The notes beneath the pieces were generated by a model. That model was not told the DNA's origin and searched no databases. It saw only the letters and a program-made list of their open reading frames with translations. Positions 28,916 through 40,138 of a stretch of DNA of 64,000 nt are shown piece after piece. Origin of the DNA: Certhia americana. Lineage: Eukaryota > Chordata > Aves > Passeriformes > Certhiidae. Where the stretch lies: NCBI GenBank assembly GCA_018697195.1, contig CM031859.1:60235246-60299245 (forward strand), written 5' to 3'. The position numbers were made by a program, and so were the translations under genes. The stretch's first letter is position 1; each line of letters begins with the position of its first letter.

Positions 28916-28916
28916 G
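28886..28916. repeat. (CA)n microsatellite
   Basis: A TATATATA lead-in is followed by about 11 CA units. Confidence 0.92.
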
Positions 28917-31900
28917 AGGAACATCAAGATGAGAAGACTAGGCCTCAGATTCAAATACTTAAAAATGCCCCAAAAACCTACACTGAAAGGAGTTTCATGT
29001 TTTGCAATAATGTTTTGCAAGCAATACCATCACTTTCATTTCAAATATAGAAATATACAATGTGAACTTTCTTTAAAAACAATATTTATTTCACTCTTGA
29101 ATTCTGCAGAAAGCATACTAACCCGTCACTATTGGTGATCTTTTTACATTTACTGTCTGGAATTGCAATACCAGTTAAAACTCCAAATGACACGAAATTC
29201 TCCACCTACACTGAGCTCCTCCCAATATCAGAGTCTATATTAAAGTACCACAATTAGAAAAATGTTTTCTAAATATTGCATTAGGATATGCAGGCCCTCA
29301 CAAAACCTATTATTAGATATGGAAGGTTGCAGCACAGAAAATCCTTCATCTAATAGAAGGAATCTTAAGAGTTTTTTATTGGTTTGTTCAGGTAAATACA
29401 CACTCGGCATAATCCTTCACAATGAATCTCATACATTGTGTTCAATACACTGAAGAATTGACTATTTTTTCTCTATTACATTCTATCGTTTTACTTTATT
29501 GAAATCTGCAAACATATCTGTGGAATGTGGAGGTTTTGTAATTTCATAAAGGCTTTTTTTTTTTTACTTATAGGTCAACTTCAATTTTGTTGTACAGTAG
29601 CATATTAGCACACTTGAGATTTCCACCACACCAATAATAAAATCTTTTTATCATGCGAAGGTTTCCCAGTTTTCAAATAATCAAGTTTCTTTTTCTTCTT
29701 TTTCAGCCTAAGGACAAAGCAAGTAACTACCCACATCAACATCTACCCTACAAGTCTTTGTATATCCTAAGGTTCATGTAACTGCAAAGAATCAAGAATT
29801 TTATTTTTATTACAAATATATTTAGTTTAGAACACTAAGTTTGCAATTTTCTATACTAGTTAAGAGTATTATTTGATAGGTTATATGGATCTTTACTGCT
29901 TAAGAAGGTCAATCTTCCAGAACCTATTTCTTGTATAAACTTTCATGGCTGCATTAACATAGCACAAATATAAGGTCAAAAATACATTGATTAAATAATT
30001 TTTATATACATATATTCACAACGGATTAGGACAACTCAGAAACCAATTGACTTCAGCAAAGAACACTAACACAGAACACTAGATGTGCTGTCCTTGTTTA
30101 AATTAATTGTTCAAAACAATTTTACCATACGAAGGCATATAAGATTATCTGAATTATCCTTACCACTATAAAAAAAAAAATTAAAGAAAATAATTCAACT
30201 GTTTTACAACTTAAGTAAATAGGATGTTTTTCAAAGGGCAACAGAAAGACTACTAAACCAATTTATTGACGTTGTCATAATTTGAAACTGTTCTGGCAAA
30301 ACTCTACAGACTGTACACTGGTGTAAAACACAGCACTGTTACATATCACTTACCTACTCCAAGTTCTAAAATAATATTACTAACATCAGTTAAATCTATC
30401 ATCACAGAAAGTGATCCCAGTTTTTCCTCTCCCATTCTCCTGCTTTACGCTGCCAACCCTATTGCCAACACAAATAGTTCATGATAGCCATAACTTCCCT
30501 GAGAATTCCCAAATTAAATGTACATCATACTTAAGTACAATTGTAAAATAAAGGCAGACTAATGCAATGTGAAAACGGAACACTTTAATGCAGTGCTCAA
30601 ATTCCACTCAATTTGTAATAGCGCTACCAACAGCAAATGGAAAACACAGGTCTATGAATAAAAAAGGGTGACACACTATTACATTTTTATTACTGCATCC
30701 ACAGCACTATACATTACTGTTCCCCAGACATGTTCACATGAAGAGTCAAGAGTGAAAAAAAAAAAAGCTCTGAAACACTTAAAAGGCTCTCCTACATATA
30801 TTGTTACCTTTTCTCTAAAATATCTTTCTTATACACTTGTCTTTCTTAAGTATCATTAAGAAACCTCGTCTTGTTATCCCTGAAAAAACCAATCCTTTCC
30901 TACGTAAACCGGTAAGTTCTCCGTTGACTGTATTCTCTGTTATAGTAAGACCACAAAGATATTTAGATATGATGATGAATTACTACTGGGAATAATACAT
31001 AGTAATATTTTACACTTCTGGAATATTTTCACTAAAAAGCCGTAAAACACTTGCATATCAGGCTAACTTTACAGATGATGAAAATTAAATCATAAGATGA
31101 CATTTATTTTACTAAGGAAAATCCTGTAAAAGATTCATAGTTATATTCCAGTGTGGAATATGTTTTCACTTTTGTCTTCTGTTTGTGGCAAGTGTTACCC
31201 ATACACTTAGTAATGAAACTAGCTCAATTTCAGATAATACACCAATGGTACAGTTTATTATTCCTTAATTCTGAAACTTTTGGCTAATCTGAAACTTCTA
31301 GTGTTTTCTGGTCCTTGTATTTCCTATCAGCTCGACTAAATCCAAATTGGGCACATGAATCACCAAAAATTTTTAGCTGTGCTTTGTTAAACTGGTATCT
31401 TCTTTTGTTGTCTAGTAACTGCATCTCATATAGCTTAATAACTAATACACTAAAAAGATAAATTAAAAGTCTAACACCTCAAGTTTCTAGTCCTGTTGAT
31501 AACACGGCCCTCTGAAAGTTTTCAAAGACAAGGAACTAAGTTCTGATCACTTATTTGAACTTAATCAAACTAGATCTAAAGGTGTTTTCTGCAAAAAAAT
31601 TACAGCATTTACTGGCAAAAAATATGTGCTGGGAACAGAGCACATACCTATTTTTTGTAGAACTCAATCTGCCAGGCAATGTATAAAAAGTTCACAGACA
31701 TCCTGCTATTTCTTTCAAGAGAATAATAAATGTATAATGTCAGGCAGATTTATGTATGAGCAAAATCTGTTCCTCTCTAGCTTGGCTGCCCTGAATCAAG
31801 TCATAGGAATACCCAGGTTAATATTCTGATATTCAAAATGGGACCATTAATTTTTATGATGATTAATCATAAAACACAACACCTGAGACTGCTTCCAAAA

Positions 31901-34900
31901 ATCTGGTCTGTCTTTTTGTCTCTGTAAGTACCCCGTGCTGTATATCTGGGAGACCTTAAGATTATAAAATACAAAACAAAAAACCCCATAAATTTGTTAA
32001 TACATGTGCACTATCTTGGTTTACTCTACTTTCACTGAGGAATAAGGTTTCCAGACAAACTGCACAAAACTAGAAGCTATTTAGTCCAGCACATCCCGTA
32101 CTGAAGAGGTGCATACTTAAAACTCTTAAGTTACTTTTTTGCTAATTATTACACACACACAAACACAAAAAGTAGACTCGGTCCTCTTTTGGCAGTCACA
32201 GGCTCCACTTTATTCCAGAAGACAAATTCTATTTAATTTTGCCTCTTCTCCCAATAACAATAAGAGATTGAAGAGAAACTGAAGAATAAAATGCAACAGC
32301 AACTTTGAAACAAGTTGGTGCAATGGATTCCTCAACAAATGTGTATTTATAAAGGCAAGTGTGTGATTTCAGTGTATTCAGGATGACCAACTACCATTAT
32401 CTTTAATCCAGCTATTTCAAGTACCTGCAGAACTGTGTAAGGAAGATTTCTGAGGGATTTACATAAGATGACAAACTTGTTGTAAAGAATCACATTTGCT
32501 GGCATCATTTCCAGCCTAACTTAAATTTCAGCTATGAGGCTCAACAATGAATTTATGGGATGTGGCACAGGACAGTGTTGTCTGCAGCATTCTACTATTA
32601 AAGCACCAAATCGTGAATCTCAGTTAAAAAAAGGCAGCTATACAAGAAATTTTAGGCCCATTTCTAGAAATATACCATCTGAATCCAATTCTTTGCTGTT
32701 TGCATAGGAACTAACCTCAGGGCTTGGTTTGTGTTTTGAGTTTAAATGAAAGCAGCACGTAGTTTTGAACTGGCCAGAATATTTAGTTCCATAATTCCAT
32801 CTGCTTAATTCCATCCCATCAGTTGGGCCCACTGACTGATTTTGGCAGCAACTCTTTACCTCTTCATACCTTGGTTTTGCACTCTAAACATGACAAAGAA
32901 GACACTGCTGTCTTTTCTGTGTGGGCTTTGGAATACACAGGTACTAGGCAGGTAGCTTTACCACCTTTTGAATAGGCAGGGTATCTGCCACCCCTACATA
33001 CCAAGAAGAAAGGCTGGGGATATTACTATTAGTAGCAACAGTCAGGAGCATCTTGAGTGTAATGTCAAAACATACTGCCTGTGCATTGCTTCATAAACCA
33101 GAAAAATATTCCACTGACACTGAGGTGTTTTAGGGAATGTTGACACCACATTTGCAACTGCAAAAAGAAAAAAGTCATCAGAATGACAGCAGTTAAAAGA
33201 AGTAATTGGTTGCACTTGTTTTCTTTCTTAATTCAAGGACAGGAAAGATTAAGAATGAACATTGGCATCCAAAACACTACTTAGATATGAACATCCAACA
33301 TACTTTGGATGGACAGGGACATTACATTTGTATTAAACAACTTCCTCATAATGCTCAACTTCCGTGAACAGTGTGAGGGCTCAAAGTCTACTGTTCAAAT
33401 CATTGCATACACTTATGTTTTACTGTCCTGTGTTTTAGAGTCCAAATTACTAGATTTTCATAATCCAGTTCAAAAGTATATTACCTGCAGACAACTGTAA
33501 ATAATTTCCCACAGCACCTCTACAAAACCAGCTACTTAAAACTCCAAGAGATTTACGGATGCTGAGACTGGAACAAACACCCCTTTGCAAATGGACAGAA
33601 AGAAAAAAATCCAAATTACTTTTCATATTAAAGTCACAAACTGACTTTTATCAAAAACTGGTAGCAGTTTTTGGAAGCAGAAAGAACTTCTACGTGCTTC
33701 TGTGATGTCAAAGATGAAATCTCTGTTTGTGGAGGTACAATCTGTAGCAAGAACACACGCCTGCCAAGACTCTGGCATTGATGATATTTTGTCTAGACAG
33801 CCTTTGAATGTGACTGACACAGGAACCGTGCACATGGCTGAGCAAACTGAAACTTATGGAAAAGCTTTTCAAGACTTTGTCAAGATACAGGATTTTGGAA
33901 ATGTGCCTAACATCCTCCAACCATGCCTCCTGGTATCCTCCTCAGGAATCTAACTGGTTTTGTTTCATCAAGTCTCCTGGTTGTCCCAGGGAACCGAAAG
34001 ATAGATTTGCTTACATAAGATGCTGGCAGGGCCATTTTGGACGTAAGGAAATATTGTCAGCAAGTGGAGAGCTCTGCATGCTGCCTAGTCACTGAGAAAG
34101 GCATTCTAGCCATTGTGTTATTTTGAAGGACTGAAAACTGTAAGAAATTGCTAAATCTTTTCTCAACTACTGGGCTTGACTATGACAGCTATTAGCTAAA
34201 GGACAGAAATTACTAGCTGCAGTTGATAACAATTCTAGATATTTTAGAAAGCACTACAAATATACCTTGACCTTTAGAGCCCGGACAGACGTAGCCTGAA
34301 CCATGTACATGCTTTGATGGAAACGTCCACATGAACTTGCCATAGACAAGGCTATAATTTTTGGGAAATGACAACTATCATTTACAGTTAAATTTTCCCT
34401 GTATGGCAGCCCTAGTAGACTTAGTCCTCAAGCAGCTGTCAGGGCTAGGAGAAAAGAGAAAAAGGTGAAGGAGACTCAAAGAGATTATCAGCTTGTAGCT
34501 TTAGCTGGTTCACTTCCAGTTCAACTGCCAATGAAGTCAACAGCTACCCCCCTAACTTACTTGGATTATATTATAACTTCTATTAACCTATATTACAGAC
34601 AGTACTGTTCAGCAATCCAAAAGGTTAAAAAAAATAGATTCTAGTTTGTCCTCCAGAGAAACATAAAGCCTTAAGATACCAATTTACAGTTGTAGCAAAA
34701 GCACTAGTTACTGCTGTGGATCCTCAGAGCTCCAGCAGATTTTTGCAAGTCCTGGCTAAGTGAAGAATACAGTAGATGCTGCTGCTCTGCAAATAAAATA
34801 TGGAACCTTAATCAGTGAACCTTAATCCAGGTACAGAAATTCACACACTTGACCTGCTTGGCTACTAGTGTTTGAGTTTATTCTCCAAGCCCACAAACTC

Positions 34901-35875
34901 AACCTATTAGGTCAGAGCCATGCGTGTAGGAAATAGCAGCAATACTTGTGAATCTACAATGAAGATCTGAGAGAGGTGTTATCACTGGGAGGCACTGAAA
35001 CACCTGCATTTTGTGACTTTTCAGTAACTGGGTTGAAACCGCAAAATTTCTCACCTAATTACACCATGGATACAAAGAAAAAAAGAAGCATTTTGATCTA
35101 GGTATTAGGTGTAAGCTGGCTATCATATTTCTGAACCAGAAATGAAGTTTCTCCTCCCATCTCCTCTCTTCCTCCCACCCTCTTTCCTCCCACCTGCACG
35201 AAGGGAACACTTGTTGTGGAGGCAGCAAGTCTAGGAAGCTCAGAATAAAAATAGCCCTGACTAGCACCCGGTGTTTTCCAGCAGGCCAGCATGCTGGTGC
35301 CTCTTCCAGATCTGAACCCTTACGAAGAAATATGATGAAATGACATGTCTTTTATTTCATACCCTCGTTTATGGATTTGCAACCAAAACTAACTGGATCT
35401 GGCAAGTTGGAGTTGCCTGGCACTTTTTGCATCACTGACACACTTACACCTGTCACGGATGGATTCCTCAGTAAGGGCCAAAGGGAGCAAGACATATATT
35501 TTATTTTGACAGCACAGGAGAGCCAGGTGCTGGGCCAGCAGGTTCTGGTGTTCACTGTCGGCCATTAGAAAAGGCGAAAGACACCATCATCACTGGGGGT
35601 GGGTGACAGGCCGTCAGGCACACCTTCCCCACGGCCGCTTACAGGCAGCTCGCCTTTGTCCGTGCCTCTGGCCGTTCGAACCGCCCTGCTCCGCCGTGTC
35701 CGGCTGGCTCCTCTCACGGCCGGCCCTGCAGCCCCAGCATGTCGCCGCCCCGCTTTAAGGTCACCGCATGGCGAAGCCGTCGAGCGCCGGGGGCCGCGAT
35801 GCGCCCGGGCCGCGGCCGCTCCACGGGCAGCCCGAGGGAGGGGGCAGGGCCACAGCCGCCGCCGGGGGCACTTAC

Positions 35876-36016
35876 CAGGTCTATGAAGGTCAGAAATTTC
35901 CAGCTGCCTCCATAGGTCTGATGCGCGGGCATGTCAATGGCCTTGTAATTGCACAGGATGGAGCAATAGGACAGGAGGATGGCGGCGCGCAGCACCTGGC
36001 AGGGCACCAGCGCCAT
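35876..36016 (-). CDS. AIG1: AIG1 first coding exon (partial gene)
   Basis: The 47-codon exon starts [10 protein letters not shown] and ends [16 protein letters not shown], which I recognise as the N-terminus of AIG1, a multipass membrane protein of the AIG1/ADTRP family. These proteins hydrolyse fatty acid esters of hydroxy fatty acids, using a threonine and a histidine. Thr43 of this exon (codon 35890-35888, ACC) is at the position of the known catalytic Thr; the catalytic His lies in a later exon outside the window. Residues 11-24 form the first hydrophobic segment. The ATG at 36016 has A at -3 and G at +4. The exon ends CTG followed by GTAAGTG, a strong donor in phase 0, and the reading frame continues into non-homologous intron sequence. 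Differences from the human protein as I remember it (Ala11, Asp28, Ala31) are conservative. The identification is very secure; only the remainder of the gene is missing. Confidence 0.96.
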
Positions 36017-36040
36017 GTTTGCGGCGCGGGGTGCGCTTCC

Positions 36041-36145
36041 GTGTGCTCGTGTCTGTGTTCGTGTTTGTGTCCCAGTGCCCCGGGTGCGTGTTTCCCTGTG
36101 TCCCGCTGTGTGTGTGTGTATCCCTGTGTGTGTGTGCGCCGTGCG
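36041..36145. repeat. GT-rich degenerate repeat in AIG1 5' region
   Basis: The plus strand is a run of imperfect GTGT units with interspersed CCC, ending in two (GT)n stretches. On the AIG1 sense strand it is CA-rich and lies 25-130 nt upstream of the start codon, so it may be part of the 5' UTR. It also produces several overlapping pseudo-ORFs that are not genes. Confidence 0.7.
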
Positions 36146-36378
36146 GGCGGGACTCCGAGCGCCCCCGCGGCCCCGGCCGGGGCGGAGCGCAGGCCCCGCG
36201 CGGTGCGGCGGCGGCGGCGGTGCGGGGCCGGGGGGCCGGGCGGGCGAGCTCGGCGAGCTCCCGATCCTCAGCTCCGCGGCCGGGCCGGGCCGTTCCCGAG
36301 CGAGCGGAGGGAAGCCAGTGTGAGCACGAGTTAATCGCAGAACGCGGCTGCCCGGCGGTTTTCAAGCGAGAGCTAGAG

Positions 36379-36388
36379 TGACTCAGCA
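36379..36388 (-). promoter_or_regulatory. NF-E2/MARE-type site upstream of AIG1
   Basis: The minus strand reads TGCTGAGTCA, an exact match to the classic NF-E2 (CNC-bZIP plus small MAF) element; the plus strand reads TGACTCAGCA and includes an AP-1 core. It lies about 363 bp upstream of the AIG1 ATG, at the outer edge of the GC-rich core. Just beyond it, CAATTA (36387-36392) and TAATTG (36400-36405) form an inverted homeodomain-type pair. Function is inferred from the motif alone. Confidence 0.45.
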
Positions 36389-36580
36389 ATTACGGGTTAT
36401 AATTGCCTCGCTCGGATGAACGCTGTGTGGCTCGTGTGCGACCCCGGGGCGGGCGACCCCGCCGCGGCCGGCGCTGCCGATGGGCGGTGGAGCAGGTGCC
36501 TCCGCCCCGGCGGCGGGAGCGCGGCCCGCGGAGCGCCGCTCTGACCGAGCGCTTTGTTGGCAGCTCCAGGGCTGCCCTTG

Positions 36581-36660
36581 GTGTGTCCGTACCCCACGTG
36601 TGTCCGTACCCCAAGTGTGTCCGCACCCCAAGTGTGTCCGCACCCCACGTGTGTCCATAC
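36581..36660. repeat. 17-bp minisatellite with E-boxes
   Basis: Four full units start at 36581, 36598, 36615 and 36632, and a partial one follows from 36649. The consensus is GTGTGTCCGYACCCCAM. The junctions after units 1 and 4 create CACGTG E-boxes (36595-36600 and 36646-36651), while the two inner junctions read CAAGTG. The array sits about 570-640 bp upstream of the AIG1 ATG, at the edge of the CpG island. Confidence 0.93.
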
Positions 36661-36780
36661 AGCAGCGCCGCCGGGCAGACGTTTGTTTTGCCCTCTGTGA
36701 CCTTGAGACACCTTCGGGTTTCTCAGTGTTTCCACTCATCCCACACTGTGAGATGGAAGCCTCCTGATTCCTGGGTTGAA

Positions 36781-37235
36781 ATGAGGTACCAGCATTGTAA
36801 GGCTGGGACATCATACCAAAGATGGTATGGAGCGTATCTCTTACAAGGAAAGATTCAGGGAGATGGGCCTGTTCTGCCTCAAGAAGTGATGATTGAGAGG
36901 GGATCTCATCAATGTCTGTGAGTGTCTTATGAGAGGGTGTCAAGAGGATGGATTCAGGCTCTGCTCTGTGGTGCCCAGCAGTATGACAAGAGGCAACAGA
37001 CAAAAACTGATGCACAGGAAGTTCCACCTGAATGTGAGGAAGAACTTCTTTACTGTGTGAGTGACTGTGCACTGGAACAGGTTTCCTAAAGAGGTTGTGG
37101 AGCCTCCCTGACTGGAGATGTTCCAGAACGACCTGGATGCAATCCTGTGCCATGTACTTCAGGATGACCCTGCTTAAGTTGGGAGGTCATTGTAGTCCCT
37201 TCTAACCTGACCCATTCTGTGATTCTATGATTCTG
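36781..37235 (+). mobile_element. CR1 LINE 3' fragment
   Basis: The segment follows the CR1 3' region in order: a lead-in to an 'agaggggatctcatcaatg'-like block, 'ggtgtcaagaggatgg', 'cccagcagtatgacaagaggca', 'tgaggaagaacttctttac', then the terminal 'attctgtgattctatgattctg'. That terminal octamer-like repeat is the CR1 family's 3' signature. The copy is 5' truncated, as most CR1 insertions are, and non-coding. It lies upstream of the AIG1 promoter in the opposite orientation to AIG1. A long minus-strand ORF across it is an antisense artefact. Confidence 0.93.
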
Positions 37236-37290
37236 CCCTGTCAGCAGAGGTTTGATCACCACAGGGATCCTTGATGCAAGGAGAAATCAA

Positions 37291-37309
37291 GGGGGGGGGG
37301 GGGGGGGGG
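37291..37309. repeat. Poly-G tract (19 G)
   Basis: An uninterrupted run of 19 G lies about 55 bp beyond the CR1 3' end, in otherwise AT-rich sequence. It could form a G-quadruplex on the plus strand. Its exact length is unreliable in sequence data. Confidence 0.9.
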
Positions 37310-39718
37310 CCTCATATTTGGACTCCTACACCTTAAAAAAGAAAGCTCTTAAGGTGCTTGATTGCAGGCTAAGTATTAAATTTCTCCACCATCTGGAAAA
37401 GTTATTTTAAAATGGAAAAAACCCCACAAGCAATGATGTCTGGGCTTGGATAGACAAATCACTCCTATAAAACACCATCTCCATACATCTGTCTTATGAA
37501 ATAAATATTTGAACAATAAGGTGCTTTATCATAGTTAAGCTACTGGAAGGCAAAAAGAATCAATGATTGTGCAATGCATTCCCTGCTTCTATTCCACTAA
37601 GTTAAGTCAAAGGCTTTTCATCTGGTATCAACTGTGCTCAAGTTCTGCAAAAATGAAGGGCTTCTAGGAGAACACATGCTAGCAGCTATCCTCAATGAAC
37701 TTCGCACTGTTCAAGGTCTCTGCTTATGCAGAGGAATTGTAATGTCATATGTATACATGGGTAAGGAATCCTGTAGAAACATGAATTTAGCACCAGATGT
37801 TTTAGATAATCTTAACCATCAGTTCACAAGCACAGCAAGCACATTGGGCAGTCACACCCTTGTTTGTGGCACATGTTTTAGTCTTGCAGGCTAAAAGTCT
37901 TGCAGTCTCTCTGAAGCCTCAAGGTGCTGTGTAAGAGTGAGGTGAGTGTAATGTAATGGTTTGCAACAACAGGAGGCCAGACCAGTGACATTAGCAGTGT
38001 GTCCTAACAGAAGGGAGGCTGTAAAGCAGCATAGTTGCTGGTGAGGACCTGATGTATGTCCTGTATGCATGCAGGAGGTTTCGCTTCTCTGGACCTGTAT
38101 TCATTATTGATATATTCATTATTCGTATATTCATTAGTGGCTGAGGTCCATTAAGTGAAACTGTGGAGCACATCTTCTATTTTGGTTTTATTCAAAAGGA
38201 GTTCAACTTGCTTTCTGAAACTCTAGTTGTAAAAGTTCTCAAAGGAAAGTTACTATGTGCTGAACTCTACAGCACAACTGATCACATATCCATGCTCACC
38301 CTTGTGTGTTGCTGTCATCCTCTTGGCAGCAAGAGATACAGGCTGTCTAAGCCTTAGGCAGTCCATCCCCTGCTTTTCTCCTGCACCACCTCCTACAGTA
38401 CACAGGAACTCACTCCTTTGGTCTCCTCTCTGTCAATTATAAGGCACTGTAAACACTACCACTCACTGAACATTACTTGATAGCCGCCTTTAGCAGTTTG
38501 CATTTTAGTTGCATGTAGTTTAAACAGTCTCCAAGATTACAGCACCCTCAAAACTTTTTCAAAACTGAAAAACCACCCAGGCATTTTAGGAGCCCCATTT
38601 GAACGTTCTTAAGTTTTACTCTCCAATCTTCAATAGACATCTCAGCAAGGCTCACAGAAAATCTTAATCGCATTAGAAGAGCTTTCACTAAGCCTTGTAA
38701 GTCAAGGTGAAAGTCTAAATGAAGCAGAGTGTTGTACATTATAACACTCTTGTTCCCCATTTTCTTTCAGTTAAGAAAGAGCCTCACGGCAGGCTTACTG
38801 TTGTGCCAGGCCCAGTCAAGCTTCTTCCTGGTCAAAAACTTGTCTTTGTTATGCATTTCTAATTGGTACCTTTGAAAGGAAGCATAAGTCTATTGTGGGT
38901 GGGTTCTTTGAGCCTGTGTCTTTTCTAAAGGAGTATCTGTTGAATCTCTGTATAGTGTTCTAATAAGGACTAGATGAGATTGGAGGCTGCCATTAGCCTG
39001 TATGTGCTGCTGTAGACTTCATACTCTCTGTCTATTGCAGAAAAGCAAAGTTTTTTGTGACTGTTGTTGAAGTTGGTCTGCAATGGATTTTATTTTCCTT
39101 TGGATTTGGTCTGAAATATTTTTCAGCAAAAAAAAAAAATTTAGAAGTTTACTAAGAAGTTTACTTTGCCCTTTACATTGCTGTATGAATGCAACTTTTT
39201 GTATTTTGATAAAATATTTACATTTCAGGTTTCGGATGAAATGCTTAAATTGTATTTAGGTAGACTTTAACCATGTAAAGTCAGATCTTCAGGGCTACCC
39301 TGTCATTTTTCAGATCCCAATGTTTAAATATTTTTTTTATGTAAATTGTGAAAAGACTCAATTTTCATAAGGCACACACTGTAAACTTACTTGAAAGTGG
39401 GATTTTGACACAGATCATAGTTGTCATGCAGTTGAGATGAGAGATGGCATTAGAAAGGAGAAAGAGTTCAAAGTGCTGGTGTGTCTGGGATGGGAGATGT
39501 TAATAAGGACTGTCTACTACAAGGGAGGAAGCAAGATGCCTAAAAGTCTGCCAGAGAACTGAGTGGAAAAAAATAGAAGAGGGAGTTCCCATCCAATTAT
39601 ATAAAATGAGTAACATGGTGCTCTTGCTACCTGGCACCATAACAGAATAAAGTGTAACATCTTGGAGTCCAAGTTTTGATCTTTTCTAGGCAGGCTAGGA
39701 GATAAGAATGTTGAAGAA

Positions 39719-39860
39719 ATTTTTGGTGGGTTTTGTTTTTGTTTTTTGTTTTTTGTTTTGTTTTTTTTTTGGGGGGGGAGCGAGTTTGTTTTGTTTTGGT
39801 TTTTGTTGTGCTTGGGTTTTTAAAATCACTTTGGGTTTTGTTTGTTTTCCATTTTTTTTA
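39719..39860. repeat. T/G low-complexity tract
   Basis: (GTTTT)n-like sequence is interrupted by a run of T and a run of eight or more G (about 39771-39779). Confidence 0.85.
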
Positions 39861-40030
39861 GGCAAATTACTTTTGAATTTCTGAACAGCGTTTTATTTTG
39901 TGACTATCAAAATATATTGGTGAATTTCCTGTGAGAGATATTTTGAGACCCACAATGTGCCTTTCCTTAATTGCTTTAAATGCAGATTAGTTGTCTACAA
40001 GGAATTATGCCACAAACACTTCCATACAAA

Positions 40031-40078
40031 GTAATAATAATAATAGTAATAGTAATAGTAATAGTAATAGTAATAGTA

Positions 40079-40137
<59 letters not shown>
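40031..40137. repeat. (TAA/TAG)n microsatellite
   Basis: The array is about 107 bp long. It begins with TAA units, passes through a block of regularly alternating TAG and TAA (a hexamer higher-order unit, TAGTAA), and ends in about 17 pure TAA units. The VIVIVI/IIII ORF across it is an artefact. Confidence 0.95.

Positions 40138-40138
<1 letters not shown>

Larger units (their letters stand above)
17505..35594 (-). other. AIG1: AIG1 intron 1, proximal part
   Basis: This AT-rich intronic sequence lies between the solo LTR and the AIG1 CpG island. Beyond the listed repeats and the assembly gap I recognise no exon, RNA gene or younger transposon. GC-richer patches occur at about 19.92-20.26, 21.48-21.86 and 26.74-27.24 kb; their ORFs are short, overlapping in several frames and have no recognisable domains. 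Confidence 0.65.
35595..36580 (-). promoter_or_regulatory. AIG1: CpG island and presumed AIG1 promoter
   Basis: The block is GC-rich and dense in CpG, against AT-rich flanks, and it surrounds the AIG1 start codon. It covers the first part of intron 1, the exon, the 5' UTR and the proximal promoter. I see no TATA box at a sensible distance upstream of the ATG on the minus strand, so a dispersed TATA-less promoter is expected. The transcription start cannot be fixed from sequence. Boundaries are by eye. Confidence 0.85.

Noticed and set aside
35768..36334. A 188-codon plus-strand ORF over AIG1 exon 1
   Set aside because: It is antisense to the true AIG1 exon and continues through the GT-rich repeat; the minus-strand frame is the one matching a known protein.
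36581..36660. Regularly spaced short repeats that might suggest a CRISPR-like array
   Set aside because: The 17-bp units are contiguous with no unique spacers, and the genome is a vertebrate. It is a minisatellite.
36383..37153. A 256-codon minus-strand ORF, the longest in the window
   Set aside because: It runs antisense through a CR1 3' fragment, then the 17-bp minisatellite (giving repeated RTHLGCGH-type peptides) and CpG-island sequence. It has no domain and no homology I recognise.
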